A stretch of 64,000 bases of DNA from NCBI GenBank assembly GCA_025201375.1, contig JAIWZP010000093.1, positions 1 through 64,000 of the forward strand, written 5' to 3'. Source of the DNA: Gongronella butleri (taxonomy: Eukaryota > Mucoromycota > Mucoromycetes > Mucorales > Cunninghamellaceae). The notes beneath the pieces are model-generated. The model did no database searches and was not told the origin of the DNA. It worked only from the letters and a program-made list of their open reading frames with translations. Below are positions 22,786 through 36,297 of the stretch, one piece after another; the first letter of the stretch is position 1; each line of letters opens with the position of its first letter. The translations under genes and the position numbers were made by a program.

Positions 22786-25171
22786 GGCAACAATAGCAAT
22801 CTTTAGACAATCTAAAAAGAAGGGAGTTCCAAGGTATCCACTCGAGGTCTATTGAAAAAAAAAAGGAAAGAAAAAAAAAAAAAAAAAGAGCGCCTTTCCC
22901 GCCACTTTTTTTTTTTTTTTTTTTTTTTTTTTGTGCGCGAGCGGGGGACCAAAAGGAAAAAGCGTCATGGCCGTGCCATCCGATCGCCCAATTCTTGCGC
23001 ACTTTTGCCATTTGAAGCGGCCAGGCACTGATTTCTGCGCCCCGACCTGCGGCAGCGCGCCACAAATCGAAAAATAAACCCATTGTATTGTGGCATAAAG
23101 CTCGCCTGGATGATATTTCAAGCATACAACATTCGTATGCGTCGTAACACATTGCAAAGAACACGTCCAAATCCCTAAAAGATTACAAAATATGCACAAA
23201 TCGTGATTTATCGGCAATAAACGAATCAACGTCTTTGCCATCGACCCGTGTTGCGACCTTTTAATGTCCAAAAGAATGCACCTTTTAATATTTAATACAT
23301 TAAAGGCATGTTAACGCAAGCATGATGACACATTGGTTCAAAAAGATCAAAATTCTACTTATTCGCTACTGCTGGCGTTCCAACCTCTGTCAAATTCCGG
23401 ACCACGGGTCGTGAACGGGTTATTGAAACAAAAAGGGGCAGCATTGGACGTGTCAAACTTGGTCCCATTGAAAAAAATTTGCGCGAAATATTATAATTCC
23501 ACAGTGTATCATGTCCTGTACTGACCGATCATCTAGAAAGTGATATTGCATCGTGGTGACAAAGGTCAACACTTTATACTTTTAGAGCCACTCGGACGCC
23601 TTCCTCGCAAGATGCTTTATAGCCAATGCATTTTTCGTAATGATTAATCCACTTTATTCGCCAACCAGACGCTTCCTAGTCCTGAAACGCACACATACGT
23701 GAAAAGCATGCAGGAAAACCATAGTGGGTCTCGTTTTGCACAAAGTCAAAAGTCATTGGCGCGCGCCACGACACGCAAATCAAAAGTTAATCGTGGCGCG
23801 CCCTCAAGACCAAAATTGAAAAACCAGGTCTCCAGAATTAGACCAAGCTTACACGCAAGAAAGCTTGCAAGGAGGAAACACGGAATAGGCCAAAAGGGAG
23901 CGCGATCCATCAGCCGGTTGACGAGCAATGAGCACGTTTTATATTTAATTTCAAAGTCGAATTTCGAGGGAAGAACGCGTCCATAGAGCAGCACCGACGC
24001 ATCCAGTAGCAATAGAGGCTGAGGATGCATAAATGTAATGCAAAAAACCGAGCTGGAATAACCAAGCGGACGCGCTTTTAGAACGCGTCAAAATTCATAT
24101 TATCTTGCGTACTGTACGTATGATACGAAAAAAAAAGTCACGCAAAACGCAAAAAGCGTAAAAAATCGGGATTTCTATAGCGAGCCATTCAGTCCATGTA
24201 TCGCACAGACCCAGAATAAGATGATGGCTGGTAGCTTTGAACGACGAGGGGCAAGAAATCAAGTCGAAAATACACAAATGAATATTTCTTGGTCATGGCG
24301 TCATGCTTGTCAATTCAGACTGCCAGAGATGGTTCGAGAATGCACTGACGCACAGGGGTGTATTCAAGACAATGACGTCGGGTAATATTTTTGAGAAGTA
24401 ATCTATGGAAAGTCGCGATATTGTATTTTTATGCGCAGTTGTGCGGTGATCTCGGCGCGTTAGTGACACTGTCATGACGGATCCTTGATCTCCAAATGCG
24501 TGGCGATCACCGTGCACCGCGCCGCGGCCTGGCCGACTTGGCTGTTTCACGTGATCGAGGCTGCGTTGATCCGTGGCCCACCGGATCCCATGGCTCAAAA
24601 GAAGGCATGAGATCGCCACGATGGATCAATGGGCAAAAGAGAGCAACCGTGACGGTAACGCGACACGGTGTGCACTGGCATGTGGCTCATTTTTTTTTCG
24701 CGGCTTGCTTTTGCGCATTGGTGCCATGGGGAAGATGAAAAAAAAAAAAAATAAGGGGGCTCGTTTAAATTCAGCGGATGCAACGTTCCCTCAAAACTCC
24801 CAATTTGGGTGAGCGCTTTGCCTCTCCTTTTCTTTTTTGTGCTCTTCCCCTGTCTCTCTGCTTCTCTCTTTTTTTTTTTTTTCTTCCTCTTTTTTCTCTT
24901 TTTTCTCTTTTTCTTGCTCTTTAGGATAGCTCGTTGGGCAACGTCCGGCCTAGTTCTTTTTTTCTGTCTCGCCCTTGATTTTTACTGCTACGCGCCGTCG
25001 CGGCCTTACCCCTGTTTCCTTGCCACCCCTGAACTCTTCACTCCGTCGCTCCTTTTCGTTTCGACTCGGTCACGCTACCCTTCCAGCCGGTCACGACGCT
25101 CGCCAACGCCGTTTCACCCGCATTTTCTTGTTTCTCTCTGCTCTTTTCTTTGCCCATCTGGTGTGCTCAAT
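22786..25171. other. Divergent intergenic region with a repeat
   Basis: Between the starts of the importin (-) and B56 (+) genes. It contains T and A runs near 22855-22935, a truncated family A repeat at 23755-24030, a TACTGTA next to TATGATAC near 24107-24124, and a pyrimidine-rich leader before 25172. No gene recognised. Confidence 0.5.
23755..24030 (+). repeat. Dispersed repeat family A, copy 2 (5' part only)
   Basis: Shares with copies 3 and 4 the AAAACCAAAATTGAAAAA-like stretch, GTCTCCAGAAT (23828), GGAGGAAACACGGAATAGGC (23870) and AACGCGTCCATAGAGCAGC (23974). The downstream blocks of the family are absent, so this copy is truncated near 24030. Confidence 0.65.
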
Positions 25172-27745
25172 ATGATGAAAGGGTTGAAGGGTGTTGTAAG
25201 AAAAAAAAAAAGAGCGAAAAAAAAGCATTGAATAAGCGGCACGTCGTGACAGTGTGGTCGGCTTGAGTCGTGTGAACGGGGACCAACCTCTTTTTTTTTT
25301 CTTGCTTTTTCGTTCAGCTCTCGAGAAGTAAATCCCAACGCGACACCAAAACACGTCAAGTCGCCAGCAACACGAAACAAAAGTCGCCTGATGAGGCGTC
25401 AGGAGCCGACAACCATTCGCCAACGGCCACCACCGCCCCACCGTACCCGCCTATACCACCTCCAGCCTTGGTCGACACCCCACCCAGTCCGCCCAGTGTA
25501 AGCCCCCCCCTCTCTCTGTGTCCCCGCTCGCTCAGCATGCGGCACACCCATTGCAATTGCACGCGCCGCCGCGCCCTGAAATGGTTCTAATGGCGCTGGT
25601 TGTATTTTTAGGCATGCAATTCGCTTCTTCACGTCACACCCAAAGACACGATCCCCGTCAAATCACCTCGTCGTCAGCGGTCATCGCGATTCTTTGTGCC
25701 GGATGCCATTGAATTGGATCCATACCCCAACTTTCAAGGCAAGCGATCATGAAACAATGGCGCGACAGAGAAAAGTCACGCAGTATAAAAAAAGGGGAGG
25801 CCAATGCTCAGCACCGCTCACTTTTTTTTTCTTTTTTTTTTTCTTTTTTACTTTTTGGTCATATTAGAGGTGCCGCTGTCGCAGCGGCAAGATCTATTGG
25901 TCAAGAAGCTGATTCAATGCCAGGTGCTGTTTGACTTTAATGACCCGTCATCGTGCTTGGACAGCAAAGAAGTGAAACGACAGGCTTTGCAAGAGCTGTT
26001 ACACTATGTCGGCACCACACGTGGGGCTGTGCCTGAATCCGTCTATCCGGAGGTCGTCAAGATGGTAAGTGCCTCGGGCTTCTTCTGTGTTTGCGCGCGC
26101 TTTTTTCATTGTCTCACCTTGCTTCTCCTATTTCTTTTTTTTTTTTAAAAAAATGCTAGTTTTCCGTCAATCTGTTCCGCTCCATATCGCCACAAGTGCA
26201 ACCCATGGCCGAAGGGTTTGATCCCGAGGACGAGGAGCCGGTGTTTGAGCTTGCATGGCCACATTTGCAGCTCGTGTACGAGTTTTTCTTGCGTTTTGTC
26301 GAATCGCCCGATTTTAATGCCCAAGCCGCCAAGAAACACATTGACCAGAGATTCATTCTACAGGTACGCGCGCCCTTTTGAAAAAAAAAAAAAGGCACCG
26401 TGAATGAAAAAAAAAGGGACACTTTGCTCATTTTTTTTTTGGGGGATTTTTTTTTTATTTTATTTTTTTTAGCTGTTAGATCTGTTTGACAGCGAGGATC
26501 CGCGAGAGCGCGACTTTTTAAAGACGATCCTGCACAGGTTGTATGGCAAGTTTCTCAATTTGCGCGCGTTTATCCGGCGCTCGATCAGCCATCTGTTTTT
26601 CCAATTTGTGTATGAGGTCGATCATTTTAATGGTGTTGCCGAGCTGCTGGAGATCCTTGGCAGGTAAGATTGCGACACGTGCAAATCTGTGCCGCGCGAA
26701 AAAAAAAAAAAAAAAGAAAAAAAAGAGAGAGAGGCTGACGTCCTTGTTTTATGCAGCATCATCAATGGCTTTGCGCTGCCATTGAAGGAAGAGCACAAGA
26801 CGTTCCTCTTCAAGGTGCTGCTGCCGCTTCACAAGCCGCCGTCACTGGTCATGTACCATCCACAATTGACGTACTGCGTTGTACAATTTTTAGAAAAGGA
26901 TCCGAGCCTGACAACAGACGTGCGTCATTTAAAAAAAAAAAAAGAGAGAGAGAAAAATGGGCCATTGACGCGTCTTTTTTCTTTGTATAGACGGTGACGG
27001 CGCTTTTGCGCTGCTGGCCAAAGGTGAACAGTGCCAAGGAAGTGCTCTTTTTGCACGAGATGGAGGAGGTGTTGGATGTGACAGACTCGCTGGAATTCAA
27101 AAAGATCATGTGTCCCTTGTTCCAAAAGTTGGCGCAATGTGTCGCCAGTCCCCATTTTCAGGTACGTTGCACTCCCCCGACTCCCAATTCGTGATTTTCT
27201 CATTCTCATTCTCATGCCATTGTTTGTTAGGTGGCGGAGCGGGCTCTGTATTATTGGAACAATGAATATGTGCTGAATCTTGTTGCCGAGAACGTGGACG
27301 CGCTGATGCCCATCCTGTTCCCTCCCTTGTACAAGCATTCACAGACGCATTGGAATCGCGCCATCCATGGCCTGGTGTACAATGCGCTAAAGATTTTTAT
27401 GGACATGAACCCCGCGCTGTTTGACCAATGCACAGACCAGTTTAAGCAGCACGAGCAGATGTAAGTCAAAAAAAAAAAAAAAAAAAAAAAAAAAGATGGT
27501 CCCCGGACCCCACCCAATGACTCATTTTTTCCTCTTTTTTTTTCGCCAATGTTCAACTTTGTAGGGAACAAAAGCAATTGCAGCAGCGACAAGAGATGTG
27601 GCAGCTGTTGAAGAGCAAGGCGTCGTCCTCATCGCATGATCATACCTCGTCGCCAATAGAAAGACCGCCTGGATCACCCGTGTCGCCCATGCCAACGTCG
27701 CCACAGATGGATGACTCGGATGCCGATTCATGGCATAGTGTCTAG
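25172..27745 (+). CDS. RTS1: PP2A regulatory subunit B56 (B' type)
   Basis: Ten exons (25172-25195, 25318-25497, 25612-25738, 25868-26064, 26160-26363, 26473-26663, 26757-26919, 26991-27161, 27231-27460, 27565-27745) encode about 555 residues. The core is the B56 HEAT-like domain ([41 protein letters not shown], then [25 protein letters not shown]). It directs protein phosphatase 2A to substrates, in yeast at kinetochores and in stress responses. The 24-base first exon gives MMKGLKGV, like other fungal B56 starts. The N-terminal 100 residues are Pro/Ser-rich and the C-terminus is Ser/Pro-rich with a Gln-rich helix. Intron 3 begins with GC instead of GT (CAAG|GCAAGC at 25739); the reading phase requires this. 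The gene symbol is by family analogy with yeast. Confidence 0.93.
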
Positions 27746-28210
27746 CCATGTGTGTTTTTTTTTCCTCCTCTTTTCCCCTCTTTTTCCTTTTAGTCCATTG
27801 GATCATAATATATATACTTATTTTTCCTTGCCAAGTGGGCGCGGCAAATGGGGTTGCCATTGAGAAAAAAAAAATGAGGGACGTGTAAAAAAAAAAGTCC
27901 GCTCGTGTGCCTCTTCTGCTTTCGTTTTTCGCACTTTTTTTTTTGGCTCTCTCACCCTCGTCTGCCGTCACAACACCTCCCCGCCTCCCCCCCCCCTTTT
28001 TTTTCCCTCCCTCTTTCGTCGGCTTCTCTTTCTTATCCTTCTTTTGCTCCACCAGGACGTGCTTTTTTCTCTTGTTGTGTTGATAATTCGTGCACGTCTC
28101 CATTTTTTTTCCTTTTTTTTTTTCCTTGTTTTTGACCCCATCCTCTCCATTTCATTTTTCTCCCTTCTCCTCCTCCCTTTTGGTTGATTACCAGTGTTGA
28201 TTCAGCGACG
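27746..28210. other. Spacer between B56 and MED12
   Basis: 465 bases. The first part should be the B56 3' untranslated region (a TATATATA-containing AT stretch near 27809). The rest is strongly pyrimidine-rich up to the MED12 ATG, as in a fungal promoter leader. No gene. Confidence 0.5.
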
Positions 28211-31200
28211 ATGAGTGGACGACATCAAGGTAAATCTCGAAAAATGAGGCATTGGCGGTGTGGAAAAGCGTGTTTATGTGTTGTTTTTAGGGTCTTTTGC
28301 GCGATACGGCAACACAGGCGGCTCGTACAATGGTGGCAGCGGTGCGAATTTGAATATCCCGTTCCCGCCGCAGAACAGCAACGCGGCGGCGGCGTATGGC
28401 GGGGCGACGGGCGGCACTTTTAGCACGACGCCGACAAACACAACGTCGCCTTACTCGACGACGTCGTCGCCAGGGTACCACTCGCCGAGCGTGCCTGGCG
28501 GCGGCCAAAACGCCGCGAGTGGCAGTGGCAGCGGCAAGCATTATCATCCGCCACTCAAGAAATATTCGCTGCAGCCACCAGCCAAGCTGCCGCATCTCAG
28601 CAAGGCCATGCCCCAATTGGGCTACCCAGGCTTGTTTCCACAGCGACCGAACCAGGACGAGGACATTTTAACCGAGGCAAATGTGCGCACGGGCTTTGTC
28701 GACAAGCCCGCCGTGCAAAACGAGCAAACATGCGCGCATGACATCATCTACAGCAAGCTCCAGGAAGACAATCGCCTTTTAAAGGAAATGGGCGCCTTTA
28801 TGGTCCAAGTGCTCAAGCGAAAGCGAAAGGCATCGCGCATCACAGGGTAAGAAATCAATTTGAAATGAAAAAAAAAAAAAAAAAAAAAAAAACGCGTGCG
28901 TTTTTTGGTCATCATGAGCTCCAATTCCATTTTTTTTTTAAAAAAAAAAAGATCCACGTCGTTCAAGCCGCCTGCGCGCACGGCGTTGATGGAATCGAAA
29001 AAGGAACAATGGATCCAAGAGCTTGCCAACAGCGTTGTGCCATTGCGCAAGCTTGCACGCAATGTGCCTCATGGGTACAAGGGCGAGAAGTTGCTGGAGA
29101 CGCTGGCGGCCAAGCAGATTCCGTTCTTGAGGGCGACGTGGTACATCAAAGTGGTCGGATTGTCGGAGATGACGCAGCGCAATGCGAGCAATGTGGGTTC
29201 GACGGCGTCGCACGCGTACAATTGGACCATGGTCGTGACAAGCCATTTGAAAAAGCAGCTGACGGACCTGATGCCGTTGCCCACGAACAATGCGGGCACC
29301 CCCAATGGCATGCGCGGGTATCGATCCAACAATGTCGGCACGCCTTCGTCCATGAGCGACGCGCAAATGAAGCCATGGGCAAGCACAGAGGCAAAGGCAC
29401 GATTTGAGGCACGCTGGGCCTATAGCACCAAATTGACGCGCTGGCAATACTCGGAGGGTCTGCTGGATCAGCGCAATTTCCTCAAATGGTCCCTCGATAC
29501 CCTCAATGGCCTCACTCTCAATGGCTGCACGTCCCTGGAAATCTTTTGGCTTGTCCTCACCGGCCTCGTTCAGGATTATATCGACGAGTACAGGCGCAAT
29601 CGCACCCTTACAAAGTATCTCATTGAGACGCTCATCAAGGCCTACAGCGCGGTAAGAAAAAAAAATTAGAGGAAAGAGAGGAAAAAAAAAAAGACACGTA
29701 TTGGCTCATTTTTCTTTTTTTTTTTTTTGACCAGGTGGTCCAATGCTCCCATCAAACTGACAGCTCTTCAGGCACGGTGACCATGCTGTCTGGTCTCAAG
29801 CGCGACATTGAGCATATTCTTCAGGTACGGAGAGCGTTTCTCTTTTTTTTTTTTTCCTTTCATTTTTTCTCATCTTGTTCAACTTTTTCAGTCGCTGTTT
29901 TTGTCGTCGCCCGACATGTTTGTGATTCCCAAGCTATACCATCAATACCGGCAGCTGTTTGAGATGATTGTGGGCGACCAAGCGCGTGGCAAGATGAGCA
30001 AGATGATGCCGGACGTGTTACAGATCATGGAGACGACGTGGGATCTTGTGCGCGACCGCAACGAGGTGTTTTGCGGCACGGTCGAAGACAATCAGCTGCG
30101 GCACTTGTCCAATTCGGGGGCGACGCCGGTCAATACGACGATTTTGGCCGACACCAAGGAATTGGAGGCGAATGAGACCAAGAGCAGTAGTGTCAAGGGG
30201 TCGACAGCGAGCAGCGAGATGCAAGAAGCGTCTTGTGTGGACGAGGCACACATTGTGCACGGCTTGGATCTTGTTGGGCGCTATGTGGATAGTGGGTATT
30301 TATTGATCAACACGTCGAATGGTGGTGGCTGGTGCGACATCAAAGGTCATTCATCCGAGACGTGTTGTGCGGCCGTGATGGTTGGATGCACCACCGCCAC
30401 AGGTACCATCCAGACCAATGCACTCAAGCGTGTTGTCCACACACTCTGCCAATGGGCCGTCAGTGACGCGCGGTTTGGTGATTGGCGCCCGTTTTTCATC
30501 GCGTCCATCTTACTTTGCTGGCGCGACCAGGACAGCGTGGCCCAGCGACGCGACGCGCTCCAGGAAGCACTCGTCGCGTTCCTGGACGAATCGTCCGCCA
30601 ATGTCATGCCGCCTTCTGTCGAGCCCGATTGGCATGACTGGCCCATCAACACCCCCACAAGCTTTTTGTACGATACATTGATCCGATTGCAGCTGTTTTC
30701 GTACCATCATTATCTCAATCGCCTTACGGCTCGTGGCATTCTCGAACGATCACAACAAGATCAGCCTTACGCACGCAGATGCCTGTACCAGCTCAAATCC
30801 CTCCCGCTCGTCCATCCCGCGCCCGGCTACCTCGTCAATCAGCGCCGCGTCGCCCTCTACGGCCCACGACGCGCTCCCAATGCCACGGATCAACACGCAA
30901 ACCACGCAAACGACGAGGAAAAAGTCCTAAAACAGCTGCAACGCCTCGCCAAGGCATGGATCATTGGCACACACGCCAACCACGCCGCCAATGGCACAAC
31001 CAACGCGTCCACCACCTCCAACCTCGATGACCTGTTGAACGACAGCCAAAATGACAAGGATCTCGACGCGCTCTTTGGCCTCGACGCCCGCGATCGCATC
31101 GAACCCATGGAAAATCACACCGCCCACGCCTTTGATCTCGCCCTCAGCGACATACTCGACACGCGCATGCGCCAGCTCATCGCCTGCGCCACGCGCTACA

Positions 31201-34200
31201 CCCTCGTCAACTTTTCAAGCGCATGGCTCGTGCCACAGGTCAAGCGCTACGTCGTCAAAAACATTCAAATTGGCGAAGACAATTGGCGCGTCATGACATC
31301 CCCAGGCGCATGCCTCCTCAATGCCCGCCAATATGTCGCCATCATCCAAATGCTGCATCTTGCCCAGGTACAGAGCATGCGAGGAAGAAGAAGAAAAAAA
31401 GAGAGAAAATGCGACGAAAATGAGAAATGAGAAAGAAAAAGTAGAATGCAAAAGAATGGAAAAGAATCAAAAAAATCGAGAAAAAGAGAAAAGAAAAAAA
31501 AAGTGAAAGACCATGCGAGGAAAAGAAAAATATATGTAGAAAAAAACGGCCGCTGACGCGCCCGTTTTTTTTTTTTAGGATTACCTGTCCCTCGTAGACG
31601 TAGCATTGTGGGTGCTTGAAAAGACAAATGACGCGGCGGTGCATGGACTAGTGGTGTGCACATTGCGGCGGTATGCGTCGATTTGGAAGCTGATCCATGC
31701 TGGTCCACGGGTGGCCAAGGTGGTGTGGGCCAAGTACAAGGAGTTGCAAGGTCGCGGGATCCGAGATCGCGATTTGATGCTGTACATGGTGCAATTGGTG
31801 CAGGAGGGCCATGTCTTGTCGGAAGACATGCGATTCCAGCTGCAGCAGGATCTTCAGACAAAGACAAAGATCCGTGCAAGGCCGGCCACGTCCTTGTTTG
31901 ACGAATTGCAGCAGGTGATCCACGAAAACACATCGGTGCTTGCGGTCCAGACCGCCACCGAGGCCATTTGCGCCGCGTACCAATTCCAGCCCAATGTGTA
32001 CTGGGTCACGTACGTCCTGCAGGCCATGATGGACGTTGTCCAGCAATGGATCAAGCATGCCACCGCCAATGACCTCTATGACGACGATGCCAATCTGCTA
32101 AAATCAGAACATCACCATCCTCATCATCAACACCATCATCACCATCCTCACGACCATTTCCATTCGCATCACGACGACGACCATCCTCATCATCACCATC
32201 ACCACCATCATCACCACCACGCACATCACCAGCATCAGGCGTTTTATTTATCGCCTGAGCATCAAATCACGCTTCAACGCATCTTATCGGCCTATGCCGA
32301 TATCATCAAGGGCATTGCCAACCAGTACACGGTGACGGGCCAATTGGACGATTTAATCCAAGCATGGCTGGTGGGCAAGCCCATGGAAGAGATGCGCCAA
32401 CCACAATCGTGGCTCGCTCTATTTTTGACGCTTCTCGTATCCCGCCGCTTGATCTCGCTCGAATGCGTGTTTTTCCGTTTCATCTTGCCCTGGTTTGACG
32501 AAATCCATCGCGAAATGCAACAACAGACTACCGACGACGACGCGACAGGGGCAGGCAATGCGCAAACCCAGCAATCCTCGCCACAACAAGGCGTCGCTGC
32601 AGGCAATGCGGCCGGACCCAATGCCGGTGGCCCCAATGCATCGAATGAGGCCACTGACGGAGACACGGAGGAGTTAAAGGCCGCATTGCCCAGCCATCTA
32701 TTGAATGTTTGCGAGAATTTGATGATTTTGGTCCGATTGCTGCTGGTGCAGGAACGTTGCCATTGGCTGCAGCAGGCCGATGGCTCCGGCATGTACCAGC
32801 AACCTTGGTCTTTGCGCGCTGAGGAGGTGTTTAGGTTGGCGACACTCAAACAGACGCAAATGGCCTGTTCGCTTGAAAAGATCGAGCCCATGTTTGCCCT
32901 CATGAAGAAATTGGTTCTCATTGCGTCCAATTTGCCCCTCAGCAGCCCGCTTCTCCAGGAACTCGTCATGCTCCGCGCCGACCTGTTACACATTGGCTGG
33001 TTCCGCCAAGCATGTATCCGCGACTTGAATGGCGTGTACCAGCTCTTTTCTTCGCACGGCAATGAAGGCATCGCCGAGAAAAAGATCAAACGCAAGATGC
33101 TCACCATTGTCGACGAATTGATCAGCGGCCACGCGTCCAACACGCCGTCCGCGTCGTCCCTGGCATCGACACGTCATCGTCATCATCATTCAGACGGCGC
33201 AAAGGATTCCATGGTCGTCGACGATGGTTCCACGGTTGTGGCCGATGATCCAAATGCTGCCGTCAATGTTGCGGCCGTGGCTGCTGCGGATTTGCCTTCG
33301 GATGCGGCTTCCTCGTCACTGTTGCAAGAACCCGCGTTTATCGACAAGATCCGACGCGTGTTTTTGAATGTCAGTCAATGGAATGAGGAACAATGCCGTG
33401 TCCAGGTGAGTCTGTTGCTCGACAATATTCTGCTGGCCGACGCCTCGTCCCACAATCCCAACAATCCGCATATCCTGGGCGGTGATGACGATAACAATGC
33501 CCAGCAAGCCAGCCCCAGTACTTCTTCTCATCCCCATCCTTCCACTACCGGCGCCAATGCCTCCACCAATGCCTCCGCCTCGACCTCCTCCTCCTCGGGC
33601 AACGTCAAATCATCGTCTGGACCCTCGTCATCTTCGTCCACATCTGGACCCGCCGCATCCAACGCGCTTTCTGCAGCGGCGGCCTTTGCAACCACCAACA
33701 ACAAGGATTTGGACGCATTTGTTCGCTTTTTCTTTGGCGTCATCTTGTCCAGCCAGGATCACCGCCGCTCACTATTTTACAAAAACATCATCCATGGTCT
33801 GAGAGAACCTATTTTGCTCGCATTGCTCAATTATGGTATCCAGCTTCTTGATGGCTTGCCCATGGACCACTATGCACGTGCCTTATCCACCTCCGCGTCC
33901 ACAGGCGCCATGGACATGCTCGTTGACCATCACATGCACCATCACCCGCACCATAGTGCCAACAGCAATAGCAATAATAGGCAAAGTCACCATCAAGGTG
34001 GCACGGCCGCCTCGTCCGCGGCTGCAGACGCCGCCGCAGGGTTCCCAAGCAACGTGCTGCTGCTCGCATCACTCGACGAGCCATTCGACAAGGCCCATTA
34101 TGCATACAAGAGCCATGCATTCCTCAATTTCATGCACCACATGCTCGCCCAGAACAAATGGGACGATACCAAGAAAATGGACCTCCTAAAGACCCTGTAC

Positions 34201-35112
34201 CAGCAGGTCCGCCGCTTCCTCAATCACCTGCAAGTCTATCAGGTCATGCAAGACACCCACTCGTCATATACCAAGGCCCTCGCCACCCTCGATCTCACAA
34301 AAAACAACCCCGACGCCGCCATCACCTTGCTCACCACCGAGGGCATCACATTGGATGTCCCCGACCCAGGCATCTCGCTCCAGGATCTACGCACCAGGTA
34401 ACTTTTTATTAGCGCGAGGAAAAAAAAAAAAAAAGAAAGAAAGAAAAAACGCTCATTTTCGTTTATTTTTTATTTTAGCTTGCTCATTCGCCTGCGATTG
34501 GTCATTCCATTCGTCTCATTGATCTGGGAGTTCCCAAAGGCTGATGAATGCGACGCACAGGCGTGGATCAACGTGCTTGTTCTGCTGCTCGGGGTAAAGT
34601 TTTGCTGGATTTGATGATGAAACAGGCGTTTTCTCACCTTTTTTTTTTTTTTTTTTCCTTGTTAGAACCCGATTGTCCACGGCAATGGCAGCCAGGAGCG
34701 GTTCTTTGAATTTGTGCTGGATCTTGTGTCGCTGATCATTGACGAGGTGCCCAAGGAGATGCGCAAACTCACCCTCACGCTGCTTTCAAATTTGCAACCC
34801 GAGTTGACACACGTGCCGCTCATCTTCCAGAGCCGCGTCCACCGCATCTTGCCCTTTTCTACACACAACATTTATCTCACGCCGTCGCGCATCTCGTCAC
34901 AGCTCATCCTTGGCAGCCATGCCGCGCCAAGTGACCCATTGCAGCAACAAGCCCACTTGGAGGCATGCATGGACCAGTCAAGACCATGGGAATGGATCGA
35001 GGACTATGTCAGCGACCCACCACACGACAATGACACGCCCATCAACCTCGCCTTTTTCCGCGCACGCAAATCACGCAGAGTCGACGGCACTTACATTCGA
35101 TGCAGGACATAA
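28211..35112 (+). CDS. MED12: Mediator complex subunit 12
   Basis: Eight exons (28211-28229, 28291-28846, 28952-29651, 29735-29824, 29892-31367, 31579-34397, 34479-34593, 34666-35112) give about 2073 residues. MED12 (Srb8) belongs to the Mediator kinase module and activates CDK8-cyclin C. The Med12 N-terminal signature is clear at about residues 116-240: LGYPGLFPQRPNQDEDILTEANV and FVDKP, then ESKKEQWIQELANSVVPLRKLARNVPHG across the second intron. The remainder is long and helical, in line with the family. Low-complexity insertions include a His-rich tract (32106-32237, about residues 1124-1167), an Ala/Asn/Gly/Gln segment near 32540-32650 and a Ser-rich segment near 33500-33660. The first exon holds only six codons plus one base (MSGRHQ). 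Confidence 0.9.
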
Positions 35113-35228
35113 AATCCAATCTTTTGGTCTTTTTTTTCTCTCTCTTTGTCCCTCTTGTTTTCTCTCTTGATCCTACTCCTCCTTCCGCCCATATTATTTT
35201 GTAATTCAACGTTTCCATCTCACATAAA

Positions 35229-35234
35229 AATAAA
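35229..35234 (+). terminator. Poly(A) signal of MED12
   Basis: AATAAA about 120 bases after the MED12 stop codon, followed by an A run. Confidence 0.5.
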
Positions 35235-36232
35235 AAAAAAAGAACATCAAACAGGTAAATCCATGCCCCTTTCCATAATACGCTTGTTGGGACCCCAAGG
35301 CTCCCCTCCCTTTTTTATCAATTGGCTGGATTTAGCACGCGTGCCTCGGCTCGGCTCCCAGAAAACGCGTCCATGGGACCAAAGACCCCGATTTTCGTCG
35401 TTTTTTATTTGTTTGGATGAAAAAAGTGGGCACCTTGTCGTGCTTTTTGTGGTTTCCTTGGGACCTGGGACGCTCGTGGTTTCATAAAGTCATCGCTAGG
35501 CAAATGAGCCTTTTTACTTTGACATGCGCGTGGCCATGACTCAATGCCGCGGTTCTGATTGGCGACACATACCATTTTCCACGTGCTGCGAGTCCCCGTG
35601 ACGAAAACGCGTCCGCCAAGCCCATCTGCCAATGAAAACAAGGGAATGGAGAAGAAAAAAAGAGAAAAAAAAAAGCGGAAGCGATGCGGCTCACGAGCAT
35701 CGACAAGCCTTATCGTGTCTCTCGCGCATATGCGGGTTGTTGTATCTTGACCCTCCTTTTTTTTTTACGATAGGATAAAATGAAGATCGTGGGCTACCAA
35801 AAAGACCAGTGGCGCATGCGTCATGGGCTAAAAAGATTGCGTCGACCTAGAATGGACAATGAAAAAGGCACGTTGTTGGGCTTTCTTTTCGCTTTTTTTA
35901 CCAATCATCATCGGTCTTCACGTGGACCGGGCGTCGGGCGTCGCTGGCGGCGTGATATCAACAGGGCGAGCCCAGGCTGAGCTGTCAAAATGACTCGTTG
36001 ACCCCCCTTCATGCCGCACAACCTGCCTTTTTCGGTGCATGCGGCTCTAGGCCGCAAAAGGAAGCTGCACCGAGATCATGAATCAGCACGGCGTCTCTCA
36101 CCGTCGCGAAAAGAAATAAATCACTGATCCCACCACCCCCAAGAGGCAAGCGAAAAAAAAAAAGGCAGCCATATCATGATGATGCTAATCAATGGACGAG
36201 CCAAATGACACAAGCGATAAAAAAAAAAAAGG

Positions 36233-36240
36233 TATAAATA
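36233..36240 (+). promoter_or_regulatory. TATA box of the NDH-2 gene
   Basis: TATAAATA lies 65 bases before the upstream ATG at 36298 that gives a mitochondrial presequence. Confidence 0.55.
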
Positions 36241-36297
36241 GGTAGAGAAAGGCAGCAGTGAAAAATAAAATAAAAAGAACAATCCATTTATCCTTCA

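Larger units (their letters stand above)
35113..36297. other. Intergenic region upstream of NDH-2
   Basis: About 1.2 kb. It starts with the MED12 3' end and then has AT-rich and mixed sequence with no recognisable gene. A TATA box near the right end belongs to the next gene. Confidence 0.5.

Noticed and set aside
29808..31430. Separate 540-residue gene
   Set aside because: Its start lies in an intron. Splice sites at 29824, 29891, 31367 and 31578 keep phase and join it to the MED12 parts on both sides.
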